Shown here in pieces: positions 16,620-23,897 of a DNA stretch of 31,653 nt (positions within the stretch are counted from its first letter, which is position 1; each line of letters opens with the position of its first letter). The position numbers were made by a program, and so were the translations under genes. Origin of the DNA: CAJPQU01 sp052170475 (GTDB lineage Bacteria > Bacillota > Negativicutes > Selenomonadales > Selenomonadaceae); the NCBI GenBank assembly GCA_052170475.1, contig JBQNAL010000020.1:1-31653 (forward strand), given 5' to 3'. The notes under the pieces were generated by a model that had not been told where the DNA came from, did no database searches, and was given only the letters and a program-made list of their open reading frames with translations.

Positions 16620-16975
16620 GGTGATCCCTCCTCTTCCACAGAGCACGTACCTATCGTAAAGAAAGGAGCGACGTCTTGCCTTAACCTTTCATAGGTATTC
16701 TTAATCGTTAATTCATTGTAACATGAAAAATCCCTCCTGCACAACCTTTTTCCCATTTTTTAATTCGGTACTAAAGTTTCGCATCAAAACAAACCGTTTG
16801 CACCTTCTACGATTTATATCCACAATTACCCACAGGAAACAAAGCCCTTTATCGATGTACCCCCCCCCCGTTTTCATTTGAAGAAATCTATGTTTTATAC
16901 AAACACATATGAATCTTCCATGAGAATCGTTTTATATAAATAAAACTTATAACGAAAGAAGTGAGGGGTCCTCCT
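16620..16975. other. Divergent intergenic region with DnaA-like sites and a C10 tract
   Basis: These 356 bp are clearly AT-richer than their surroundings and hold no gene. Going right: a minus-strand promoter (16715-16744), two abutting near-matches to the DnaA box (ATATCCACA 16816-16824 and TTACCCACA 16826-16834, each one base off TTATCCACA), a run of ten C (16860-16869), and a very AT-rich stretch (16930-16955) just before the ppx ribosome site. No convincing promoter for the ppx-like gene could be singled out. Confidence 0.6.
16715..16744 (-). promoter_or_regulatory. Probable promoter of the Gmk-like gene
   Basis: On the minus strand TTGTGC (16744-16739), an 18-bp spacer and TACAAT (16720-16715). 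Confidence 0.55.
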
Positions 16976-17926
16976 ATGCTGCACTCCATCATTGACATCG
17001 GCTCCAATACCATGCGATTGGCCATCTATCGTGTGAAAAGCGGCCGTGCCGAACTGCTCTGCAAAAAAAAGCAGACCGTCGGATTGGCCGCCTACGTCAA
17101 AAACGGCGTCATGACGGCGGAAGGCATCGAGAAAGCGGCGGCGGCGCTCACCGAATTTCACCGCTTTCTCGATGCGCTCTCCCTGCCCCTCACCGCCGCC
17201 TTTGCCACCGCAGCGCTGCGAAACGCGAAAAACCGCGACGAAGCCGTCGCTGCCCTCAAAGCGCGCGCCGGCATCGCCATCCGCATACTGTCTGGAGCGG
17301 AAGAAGCGGAGCTCGGCTTTCTCGGCGTCACAGCGGGGCTCGCCGCCCCCTCTGGGCTCATGGCGGACATCGGCGGCGGCAGCACGGAACTCGTCCGCTA
17401 CGAAAACCGCGCCATCACGGGCAAGATCAGCCTGCCCATCGGTTCCCTCCAACTGGCTGCCCAAAACGTCCGCGGCCTCTTCCCCACGCCGCAGGAAGCC
17501 GCCCGCATCGAAGAGGCGGTCACCGCCGCCCTATCCGCCCTAGAGATGCCCCGCCCTGACGCGACAGCGCCCGGCGAAGAGTCCCCCTTCGCCGGCACTT
17601 TCCCCCTGCTCTGCGGGATCGGCGGCACCTTTAAGGGTGCGAAAAACCTCTACTTCGCACTCTCCGGCACCCAAACGCGGAGGGAAGAGATGCCCGCCGC
17701 CGCCTTATCCGACATCATCCACCGCTTCTCCCCGGAAAAGGCACTCCCCGAAAACGACCTCGCGCTCTTCTTGAAAACCGAGCCGGATCGTCTCCACACC
17801 CTCATCCCCGGCCTCATCCTCGCGCGGGGCATCGCGGAGCGCTTTGGCGTCGCCACCCTTCATTACAGCGACGCCGGCGTGCGGGAAGGCTTCCTCTATC
17901 GAGAATGTATGGCGGCGCACCGGTAA
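16976..17926 (+). CDS. Ppx/GppA family phosphatase (exopolyphosphatase-like)
   Basis: A 316-residue ASKHA-fold phosphatase that hydrolyses polyphosphate and/or pppGpp. The phosphate-1 loop IIDIGSNTMRLAIY is at residues 5-18, LSGAEEAELGFLGV near 107-120, and the phosphate-2 loop MADIGGGSTELV near 128-139. It lacks the C-terminal HD-type domain of long Ppx/GppA proteins, so it is the short two-domain form. ATG 16976 is preferred because GAGGGG lies seven bases upstream; a GTG at 16961 is in frame but lacks a site. It is monocistronic. Confidence 0.9.
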   Translation: MLHSIIDIGSNTMRLAIYRVKSGRAELLCKKKQTVGLAAYVKNGVMTAEGIEKAAAALTEFHRFLDALSLPLTAAFATAALRNAKNRDEAVAALKARAGIAIRILSGAEEAELGFLGVTAGLAAPSGLMADIGGGSTELVRYENRAITGKISLPIGSLQLAAQNVRGLFPTPQEAARIEEAVTAALSALEMPRPDATAPGEESPFAGTFPLLCGIGGTFKGAKNLYFALSGTQTRREEMPAAALSDIIHRFSPEKALPENDLALFLKTEPDRLHTLIPGLILARGIAERFGVATLHYSDAGVREGFLYRECMAAHR

Positions 17927-17972
17927 ACGCCACCTGCGCACCAAAAATCGCCCCTGACTTAGGCGAAACGTC

Positions 17973-18001
17973 TTGCAATTTTTCCGTCTCCTTGGTATAC
18001 T
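17973..18001 (+). promoter_or_regulatory. Promoter of the S-component-like gene
   Basis: TTGCAA (17973-17978), 17 bp, TATACT (17996-18001). The expected start site, near 18008, falls inside the inverted repeat at 18003-18039. Confidence 0.8.
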
Positions 18002-18002
18002 C

Positions 18003-18039
18003 TATCTGTCAACCAATTATATATTTAGGTTGACAGATA
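18003..18039. promoter_or_regulatory. Perfect inverted-repeat operator (BirA-like half-sites)
   Basis: TATCTGTCAACC (18003-18014) and GGTTGACAGATA (18028-18039) are perfect 12-bp arms around a 13-bp AT-only spacer, placed at the predicted transcription start. The half-sites resemble the BirA consensus TTGTAAACC/GGTTTACAA, but BirA spacers are usually 14-16 bp. The regulator's identity is therefore inference. Confidence 0.75.
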
Positions 18040-18055
18040 AAAAGGAGGGATTCTC

Positions 18056-18538
18056 TTGTCAGAAAAAATCCATGACATGACCGAGATCGCACTCTTGGCC
18101 GCACTCATCACCATCACCGGCGCCATCAAGCTGCCCAGCCTCTTGCCGGGCATGGAGTTTCAGCTCTCCGCCCCCTTGGCGGTCGCCATCTGCGTCGTCT
18201 TCGGCTTCAAAAAGTACATCTTGGCGGGGCTGCTCTCTAGCACCGCCGGTCTCATCTTAGGCACGCACAACCTCTTCAACGTCGCCATCGCCATGCAGTT
18301 CCGCCTCGTGGTCGGCGCGATGATCGCCCTCTTCGGCCGCCGCCTCTGGGTCATCGCCATCGCAGGTCCCATGGGCACCTTAGTCGCCCGGCTCACCCTC
18401 TCCCTCATCGTGGGGAAAGCCGCCAGCGCCTTAGTCTTAGCGGCTCTGCCCGGCATGGTCTTCACCCTCTTGGCCGCCCCCGTCATGGTCAAGATCCTCA
18501 AAAAGGTCACCGCCGTCCGCCAAGTCCTGAGCACATGA
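18056..18538 (+). CDS. Small multi-pass membrane protein, ECF transporter S-component-like
   Basis: A 160-residue, very hydrophobic protein with about five or six membrane helices. Size and pattern fit the substrate-binding S-components of energy-coupling-factor vitamin/amino acid transporters (compare TrpP, BioY, ThiT types). Visible features are EIALLAALITITGAIKLPS near the N-terminus and FQLSAPLAVAICVVFGFKKYILAGLLSS. It is not a clear BioY. The start is TTG, with AAAGGAGGG six bases upstream; no in-frame ATG gives a full first helix. It is monocistronic with its own promoter, operator and terminator. No ECF ATPase or T-component is encoded nearby, so it would use a shared module. Confidence 0.6.
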   Translation: MSEKIHDMTEIALLAALITITGAIKLPSLLPGMEFQLSAPLAVAICVVFGFKKYILAGLLSSTAGLILGTHNLFNVAIAMQFRLVVGAMIALFGRRLWVIAIAGPMGTLVARLTLSLIVGKAASALVLAALPGMVFTLLAAPVMVKILKKVTAVRQVLST

Positions 18539-18606
18539 CGAGCGCTCTCTCCCTGCAGTACGGCAGAAGAAGGTCGTGGCACGCCGTCATCCCCCTCACC
18601 GAAAGC

Positions 18607-18652
18607 AAAAACAGCGCTGCACGCGATTGTCTCGCGTGCAGCGCTGTTTTTT
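18607..18652. terminator. Strong bidirectional terminator
   Basis: A perfect 20-bp stem (18607-18626 with 18632-18651) including AAAAA/TTTTT at its base encloses a 5-nt loop; core CAGCGCTGCACGCGA. It lies between the convergent S-component gene and the gene at 18707-19285 and serves both. Confidence 0.92.
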
Positions 18653-18706
18653 ATGCGCCTGTTCCCGAGAGAGCCGTCTTCAAAAGCCCCATGCGCCCCG
18701 CAGGAA

Positions 18707-19285
18707 TCAAAAGGAGATCGACGGGTCGATCTTTTCCGTATGGCAGAACATATCGGTTCTGGTCGCGCCGATGAGCGACATGGCGATGCGAAAATCGCCG
18801 TTCTCCGCCAACTCTTCGGCATAGCGCTCCTCGTACTCCTCGAAGCGGTTGTGCAGATCCAAGATGACGAGGGGCAACAGCTCGCGGAAAAAGCCCTCCA
18901 TCTCATAATCGAAGACGATCCCGTCCGTACCGTCGGGGTAAGTGGTATGATAGAGCACGCCCGACGTGAACTCCTCCTCCGTGGCGGGCGCAGTAAATTC
19001 TAACTTCTTTGGGATGGCCTCAGCGTCCAAATACAGGCAGGTCTTGAGACTGACGTTGAGGTTCAGCAGGAACTCGGTGGCGTCGTTGAACAGAACCTTA
19101 TGGAACATCGGGATCCCGTCTTCCTCAAATTCCTCAAAGGGCATCATATCGTCCATCGCCTGATCCATCAGGATGTGCTTAAAATCGTACTTCTTCCCCT
19201 TGCCCGGCGAGGGCGCAGGACGGCGGGCGCCGGGGAAGGAAACGATCTTGCCGTTGTCCGGCTTATCGGGTTGTTTTTTTCGCAT
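18707..19285 (-). CDS. Unrecognised acidic protein
   Basis: A 192-residue soluble protein I do not recognise. A basic, proline-rich N-terminus (MRKKQPDKPDNGKIVSFPG, about 40 residues, likely flexible) precedes an acidic globular region (DFKHILMDQAMDDMMPFEEFEED; later HNRFEEYEERYAEELAENGDF). There is no signal peptide, membrane segment or familiar catalytic motif. ATG 19285 follows AAAGGAG at six bases; the upstream in-frame ATG at 19327 would overlap the promoter. It has its own promoter and terminator, so it is probably a real, expressed gene. Confidence 0.75.
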   Translation of the reverse strand: MRKKQPDKPDNGKIVSFPGARRPAPSPGKGKKYDFKHILMDQAMDDMMPFEEFEEDGIPMFHKVLFNDATEFLLNLNVSLKTCLYLDAEAIPKKLEFTAPATEEEFTSGVLYHTTYPDGTDGIVFDYEMEGFFRELLPLVILDLHNRFEEYEERYAEELAENGDFRIAMSLIGATRTDMFCHTEKIDPSISF

Positions 19286-19317
19286 GATGCGCTCCTTTAG
19301 CAGTGTTGTTGAACGCC

Positions 19318-19346
19318 ATCGTACCATGAAACGGCCTTTTCTTCAA
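19318..19346 (-). promoter_or_regulatory. Promoter of the unrecognised acidic protein gene
   Basis: On the minus strand TTGAAG (19346-19341), 17 bp, TACGAT (19323-19318). Confidence 0.68.
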
Positions 19347-19463
19347 CCGAAAAATTCGCACGGTTCCCCCAGCCGTTCACGGCCGCATGTCCAAAAGAAC
19401 CCCGAGGACGATCCGGCCAGCACCCGCGCAGAGGCGACCCGTCGCGATCTCCCCTCAACAGAA

Positions 19464-19497
19464 GCGGCAAAGGAGAAAGCGCTTTCCCCTTTGCCGC
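19464..19497 (-). terminator. Hairpin downstream of the isomerase gene
   Basis: GCGGCAAAGG-A-GAAAGC (19464-19480) pairs with GCTTTC-C-CCTTTGCCGC (19481-19497) apart from one internal mismatch. The U-tract is poor, so termination would be weak or need other signals. Confidence 0.5.
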
Positions 19498-19516
19498 AAA
19501 GAAACTCCACGGTCCT

Positions 19517-20482
19517 CTACGGCACCATGCTCAAGATGAAGCTGCCCTCGCCCCTGAGGCGGTACTCGCCATAGTCCGCCGGAACGAACAGGGACTCGCC
19601 CTTTTCCAAATAATCCACGCCGCTTCTGTACTCGATTTCCAAGAGTCCGTCGATCACCACGATGGAATGGAAACTCTGTCGATCCGTCCGCAGGCTGCAC
19701 CGTCCATGGAGATGGACATGGTACACGGTAAAGAACTCCGACGCCGCCAACATCCGCATCTCGTACGTGGAGAAGAAGGTCATCGGGGGGAAAAGCTGCG
19801 GCTGCGGCTGCGGCGTCAGCGTCAGGACGTCGAGCGCCTTCTCCACATGGAGGGGGCGCGGCTTCCCATCTCTGCCCAAGCGTCCGTAATCGTAGACCCG
19901 ATAAGTCACATCCGACGTCTGCTGTACCTCGACGAGCGTGATGCCGCCGCCGATGGAATGAATGATCCCGGCGGGGATGTAGAAGACGTCGCCCGGACGA
20001 ACCGGCACCCGTCGGCAGATCTCAAGCAGCGTCTGATCGGCAATGCGTTGGCGCACTTCCTCTTTCGATACCGGCCGCGTAAAGCCGCAGACGAGGCTCG
20101 CCCCCGGCACACAATCGACGACGTACCAAAACTCCGTCTTTCCGTACTGCCCCTCTACCCGGAGCGCATATTCCGTATCGGGATGCACTTGGAGGGAGAG
20201 ATCCGTCGCCGTGTCGATCAGCTTGATGAGGAGCGGGAAAAACGAGTACCGCGCCGCATGGGCGCCGACGACACGCTCCCCTTCGATGGCAATGTACTGC
20301 GAAAGCTCCATGCCCGCCGCCGCGCCGTTCACGATGATGCTAGGGCCGGCGGGGTGGCACGAAAGCTCCCAGCTTTCCGCGATGCAGGGAAGCGTCGTCT
20401 CCTTATGGTATTGCGTCTTAAGTTTCGTTCCGCCCCAGATGTAGTCCTTCAGGGGCGCTTTGAGTTTCATTGGGTACAGCAA
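19517..20482 (-). CDS. manA: Class I mannose-6-phosphate isomerase (ManA family)
   Basis: A cupin-fold, zinc-dependent isomerase interconverting fructose-6-phosphate and mannose-6-phosphate, feeding mannose catabolism or GDP-mannose/surface sugar synthesis. Family features: the N-terminal KLKAPLKDYIWGGTKLK, metal ligands in LQVHPD and GKTEFWYVV, and PAGIIHSIGGGITLVEVQQTSDVTYRVYDYGR, with the ligand histidine and substrate site. About 321 residues, the short Bacillus type. The likely start is TTG 20482, seven bases after AGGAGG; the ATG four codons later (20470) is 19 bases from that site. Confidence 0.9.
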   Translation of the reverse strand: MLYPMKLKAPLKDYIWGGTKLKTQYHKETTLPCIAESWELSCHPAGPSIIVNGAAAGMELSQYIAIEGERVVGAHAARYSFFPLLIKLIDTATDLSLQVHPDTEYALRVEGQYGKTEFWYVVDCVPGASLVCGFTRPVSKEEVRQRIADQTLLEICRRVPVRPGDVFYIPAGIIHSIGGGITLVEVQQTSDVTYRVYDYGRLGRDGKPRPLHVEKALDVLTLTPQPQPQLFPPMTFFSTYEMRMLAASEFFTVYHVHLHGRCSLRTDRQSFHSIVVIDGLLEIEYRSGVDYLEKGESLFVPADYGEYRLRGEGSFILSMVP

Positions 20483-20941
20483 GCCGTTCCCTCCTGTTTC
20501 GCCACAGCAAACACCATCCGCAGGAAAATTGTCGCCAGCGAAAGAAAACGCGAATGATTCCTTAGTATAGCATAGACGAAGCGCCAAAAAAAGAGCGCCG
20601 CAAAAATAATGCCCCGCGATTTGCACAAACGCCGGCGATATGATACAGTGCGAATAGACGAGAAGTCTCACGGTTCCGATAGGGCGGCTCGGTCTTTTGG
20701 GGCAGCAAGGCTATTTCTTGATGGGAAGCAATCAGATGAAGAAGATAGGAAGACATCTTCGTCTACTGCCGAAGCGGGCGGCGCAGCAAAGAGACCGCGC
20801 GGAAACTCGCCGAGTCCCGAATCCCCACGAGCCAAGGGGAGGCCGCCATGCTGCTTGATTTGCCGAAGCGATCGATATGGGGCAAGGGCTACGGCAGATG
20901 ATGGCTCTACGATGTTTGCGTGAATGAGTAAGGAGCATACG
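20483..20941. other. Divergent region between manA and the restriction-modification operon
   Basis: This 459-bp region contains a likely minus-strand -10 for manA (TATACT, 20569-20564, poor -35) and the mod promoter (20621-20649). After that comes an unexplained leader of nearly 290 nt before mod. An open frame at 20609-20923 runs through the leader, but it lacks a ribosome site, starts upstream of the promoter and resembles no protein family. I see no mobile-element ends. Confidence 0.6.
20621..20649 (+). promoter_or_regulatory. Promoter of the mod-rhuM-res operon
   Basis: TTGCAC (20621-20626), 17 bp, TACAGT (20644-20649). The predicted leader to the mod ATG is nearly 290 nt, the longest in the window. 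Confidence 0.62.
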
Positions 20942-22846
20942 ATGGTGGAAAAGCTAAAGATGCACAGCCGAGATAACATAGCGGCACATGTGGAGGCGGT
21001 GGGGCGGCTCTTCCCAAATGCCGTGACGGAGGTCATGCGGGACGGAAAAATCGCGCAGGCGATCGACTTCGATGTGCTGCGGCAGGAGCTGTCGCGGGAC
21101 ATCGTGGAGGGGCGTGAGGAGCGCTATGCGTTCACATGGCCGGATAAGCGGCAGGCGATTCTCGCGGCGAACGCGCCGACCACGATGGCACTGCGCCCCG
21201 TTGTGGAGGACAGCGTGGGGCGGGACGGCACAGCGGGCGCGTTCGACAGCGAGAACCTCTACATCGAGGGGGACAACCTCGATGTGCTGAAACTGCTCCA
21301 AGAGACGTACCTCAGCAAGGTCAAGATGATCTACATCGATCCGCCGTACAATACGGGAAATGATTCCTTTGTGTACGATGATGATTTTGCGATGGAGAGC
21401 GGCGCGTTCAAGGAGGCGAGCGGGCTATACGACGAGGACGGAAATATCACGTACGACTTCAAAAAGAATCTGGACAGCAACGGACGCTTCCATACGGACT
21501 GGCTGAATATGATCTACCCCCGCCTCAAAGTGGCGAAGAATTTGCTGGCGGAGGATGGCGTTATCTTTATCAGCATTGATGATATGGAACAGGAAAACCT
21601 TAAAAAGATTTGCAATGAGATTTTCGGGGAACAGAATTTTATTGCAGAACTTGTTTGGGAGCGAGCTTTTTCGCCCAAAAATGATGCAAAGTATATCTCC
21701 AACAGCCATGACTATGTACTCATGTATGCGCGTGATATGAACAGGTTTCAGATCGGTCGTCTATCACGCACGAAGGAGGCGAATGCACGCTATCAAAACC
21801 CCGACAATGACCCGCGAGGTGTATGGATGTCGAGTGATATTTCCGTCAAAACGTATACTGCCGAAAATGATTATCCCATTACCGCTCCCTCGGGCAGGGT
21901 CATAGAGCCTCCAGCAGGACGCTGCTGGAGGCTCTCTAAAAATAAATTTTTAGAGAGACTCGCGGATCGGCGAATTTGGTTTGGTGAGGATGGTGACGGT
22001 GTCCCAAGAATAAAGAGATTCTTGTCTGAACTGAAGCATGATGGGTTAGTCCCCACTTCCATCATGTTTTATAAAGAGGTTGGTCACAGCCAAGAAGGTG
22101 CGAAGGAAGTCACCCATCTCTTAGAAGCAGGGGCATTCGACGGGCCAAAACCCGTTCGTCTGCTCACTCGTCTCTTGACATTGGCAAATCTGAAGAAGGA
22201 TTCTATCGTGTTGGATTTCTTTTCCGGCTCTGCCACCACCGCCCACGCCGTCATGCAGCTGAACGCCGAAGATGGTGGACAGCGAAAATTCATCATGGTA
22301 CAGCTGCCCGAGGCGACGGACGAGAGCGGCACGGCATATCGCGCGGGCTATCGGAATATCTGTGAGATCGGCAAGGCGCGCATCCGCCGCGCGGGGGCGA
22401 AGATTGCCGCCGAGGCGGGCGAGAAGGCGGCGGAGCTTGACCGCGGATTCCGCTGCCTGCGGCTCGACACGAGCAATATGACGGAGGTCTACTATACGCC
22501 CGACGAGGTGACGCAGGAAGGTCTTTTCGCGCAAGTGAACAATGTCAAGGCGGATCGGACGCCGGAGGATCTCCTCTTTCAGACGATGCTCGATCTCGGG
22601 ATCCTGCTCTCGGCGTCGATTGCGGTGGAGGAGATCGCGGAGAAACGCGTCTTTAATGTCGCGGACGACTTCCTCCTCGCGTGCTTCGACCATGATGTGA
22701 CGGACGAGACGGTGACGGCCATCGCCAAGCGAAAGCCCTCCTATGCCGTTTTTCGTGACGCCTCCATGGCGGACGACAGTGCGCTGACGAATTTCGATCA
22801 GATCTTCGCGGCGTACAGCCCCGCAACGGTAAGGAAGGTACTCTAA
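20942..22846 (+). CDS. mod: Type III restriction-modification DNA methyltransferase (Mod)
   Basis: Mod binds the asymmetric recognition site and methylates adenine (N6), and is needed for both modification and restriction. It is a beta-class enzyme: the catalytic DPPY is at residue 133 and the AdoMet-binding DFFSGSATTAHA at 425-436, with the target recognition domain between them. PSGRVIEPPAGRCWR and RIWFGEDGDGVPRIKRFLSE are typical Mod blocks. ATG 20942 has AAGGAG six bases upstream; ATG 20924 has none. The central part (about 21550-22200) is clearly AT-richer than the ends, suggesting a swapped recognition domain. Two abutting perfect hairpins lie inside the gene at 21904-21957. 634 residues. 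Confidence 0.95.
   Translation: MVEKLKMHSRDNIAAHVEAVGRLFPNAVTEVMRDGKIAQAIDFDVLRQELSRDIVEGREERYAFTWPDKRQAILAANAPTTMALRPVVEDSVGRDGTAGAFDSENLYIEGDNLDVLKLLQETYLSKVKMIYIDPPYNTGNDSFVYDDDFAMESGAFKEASGLYDEDGNITYDFKKNLDSNGRFHTDWLNMIYPRLKVAKNLLAEDGVIFISIDDMEQENLKKICNEIFGEQNFIAELVWERAFSPKNDAKYISNSHDYVLMYARDMNRFQIGRLSRTKEANARYQNPDNDPRGVWMSSDISVKTYTAENDYPITAPSGRVIEPPAGRCWRLSKNKFLERLADRRIWFGEDGDGVPRIKRFLSELKHDGLVPTSIMFYKEVGHSQEGAKEVTHLLEAGAFDGPKPVRLLTRLLTLANLKKDSIVLDFFSGSATTAHAVMQLNAEDGGQRKFIMVQLPEATDESGTAYRAGYRNICEIGKARIRRAGAKIAAEAGEKAAELDRGFRCLRLDTSNMTEVYYTPDEVTQEGLFAQVNNVKADRTPEDLLFQTMLDLGILLSASIAVEEIAEKRVFNVADDFLLACFDHDVTDETVTAIAKRKPSYAVFRDASMADDSALTNFDQIFAAYSPATVRKVL
21904..21957 (+). repeat. Two abutting perfect hairpins inside mod
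   Basis: AGAGCCTCCAGCAG (21904-21917) pairs perfectly with CTGCTGGAGGCTCT (21922-21935) around GACG. CTCTCTAAAAA (21932-21942) pairs with TTTTTAGAGAG (21947-21957) around TAAA. The two share four bases, so they compete at the junction. Confidence 0.85.
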
Positions 22847-22847
22847 G

Positions 22848-23897
22848 ATGGAAACGGAGAAGAAGAAAATCGCGTCGCCGGCACAGAGTTCTGCCGCGAC
22901 ATACCTCACATTTGTTGCCGCCACGGGGGAGAGTGACGAGCATTTCGAAATGCGCTATGAAGAGGAGAATATTTGGTTGTCACAGCGCATGATGGCGGCG
23001 CTTTATGATGTGTCTGTTGCAGCAATTTCTCAGCATATCAAGCGAATCTATGAGGATGGGGAACTCACACAAGAGGCAACTGTTAAGCAATACTTAACAG
23101 TTCAAACCGAAGGAACGCGCGAGGTACGCCGCGCGGTGGCGCACTATAATCTCCAAATGATCATTGCGGTCGGGTTCAAGGTGGGCAGTCCCCGTGCCGC
23201 CCAGTTCCGCAAGTGGGCGGGACAGATTGTCAAGGACTATACGATCCAAGGCTGGACCATGGATAAGGAGCGCCTGAAAAAGGGCCACATGTTCACAGAT
23301 GCGTATTTTGAGCGGCAGCTGCAATACATCCGTGAGATACGCCTCTCGGAGCGTAAATTCTATCAGAAGGTGACGGATCTCTATGCGACGGCGTTTGACT
23401 ATGATAAGGATGCGGCAACGACGCGCCTGTTCTTTCAGACCGTGCAGAACAAGATGCACTTCGCCGTACATCGGCATACGGCAGCTGAGCTGATTTACGA
23501 ACGGGCAGATGCCGACAAGAAACACATGGGGCTGACCTCATGGGGAAGCGCTCCAGATGGGAAGATCGTTAAAGCCGACGTTGTGGTCGCCAAAAATTAT
23601 CTCAGCGATGAGGAGATGCGCTATTTGGAGCGGATTGTTTCGCTCTATCTCGATTATGCAGAGATGCAGGCGGAACGAAAGATCCCCATGAGCATGGAGG
23701 ACTGGGCGAAGCGGCTGGATGGATTTTTGGAATTTAACGGCAACAAGATCCTCACAGGCGCAGGAAAAATCAGCGCGGAGAAGGCAAAGCTTCATGCTGA
23801 GACGGAGTTTGAAAAATACCGAATGGTTCAGGATCGTGTGTATGAGAGCGATTTTGATCGGTTTATCCTGCCAAAGATCAGAGGTGGGGAAGGATGA
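22848..23897 (+). CDS. RhuM family protein within the type III RM operon
   Basis: A 349-residue protein of the Virulence_RhuM family (COG3943), named after a Salmonella SPI-3 gene; biochemical function is not established. Family segments are RYEEENIWLSQRMMAALYDVSVAAISQHIKRIYEDGEL (N-terminal, helix-turn-helix-like), ATVKQYLTVQTEG, YNLQMIIAVGFKVGSPRAAQFRKWA, and TAAELIYERADADKKHMGLTSW. It starts 1 bp after mod and its stop overlaps the res start by 4 nt, so it is co-translated with the RM genes. Such genes are known beside other RM loci; here it could be an accessory or guard factor. Confidence 0.88.
   Translation: METEKKKIASPAQSSAATYLTFVAATGESDEHFEMRYEEENIWLSQRMMAALYDVSVAAISQHIKRIYEDGELTQEATVKQYLTVQTEGTREVRRAVAHYNLQMIIAVGFKVGSPRAAQFRKWAGQIVKDYTIQGWTMDKERLKKGHMFTDAYFERQLQYIREIRLSERKFYQKVTDLYATAFDYDKDAATTRLFFQTVQNKMHFAVHRHTAAELIYERADADKKHMGLTSWGSAPDGKIVKADVVVAKNYLSDEEMRYLERIVSLYLDYAEMQAERKIPMSMEDWAKRLDGFLEFNGNKILTGAGKISAEKAKLHAETEFEKYRMVQDRVYESDFDRFILPKIRGGEG

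Noticed and set aside
18030..18060. TTGACA within the operator as a -35 element
   Set aside because: No -10 element fits before the TTG start codon; the promoter at 17973-18001 is far better placed.
20609..20923. 104-codon open frame in the mod leader
   Set aside because: It begins upstream of the predicted promoter, has no ribosome site, and its product is Arg/Ser/Pro-rich without family resemblance. A leader peptide role cannot be excluded but is unsupported.
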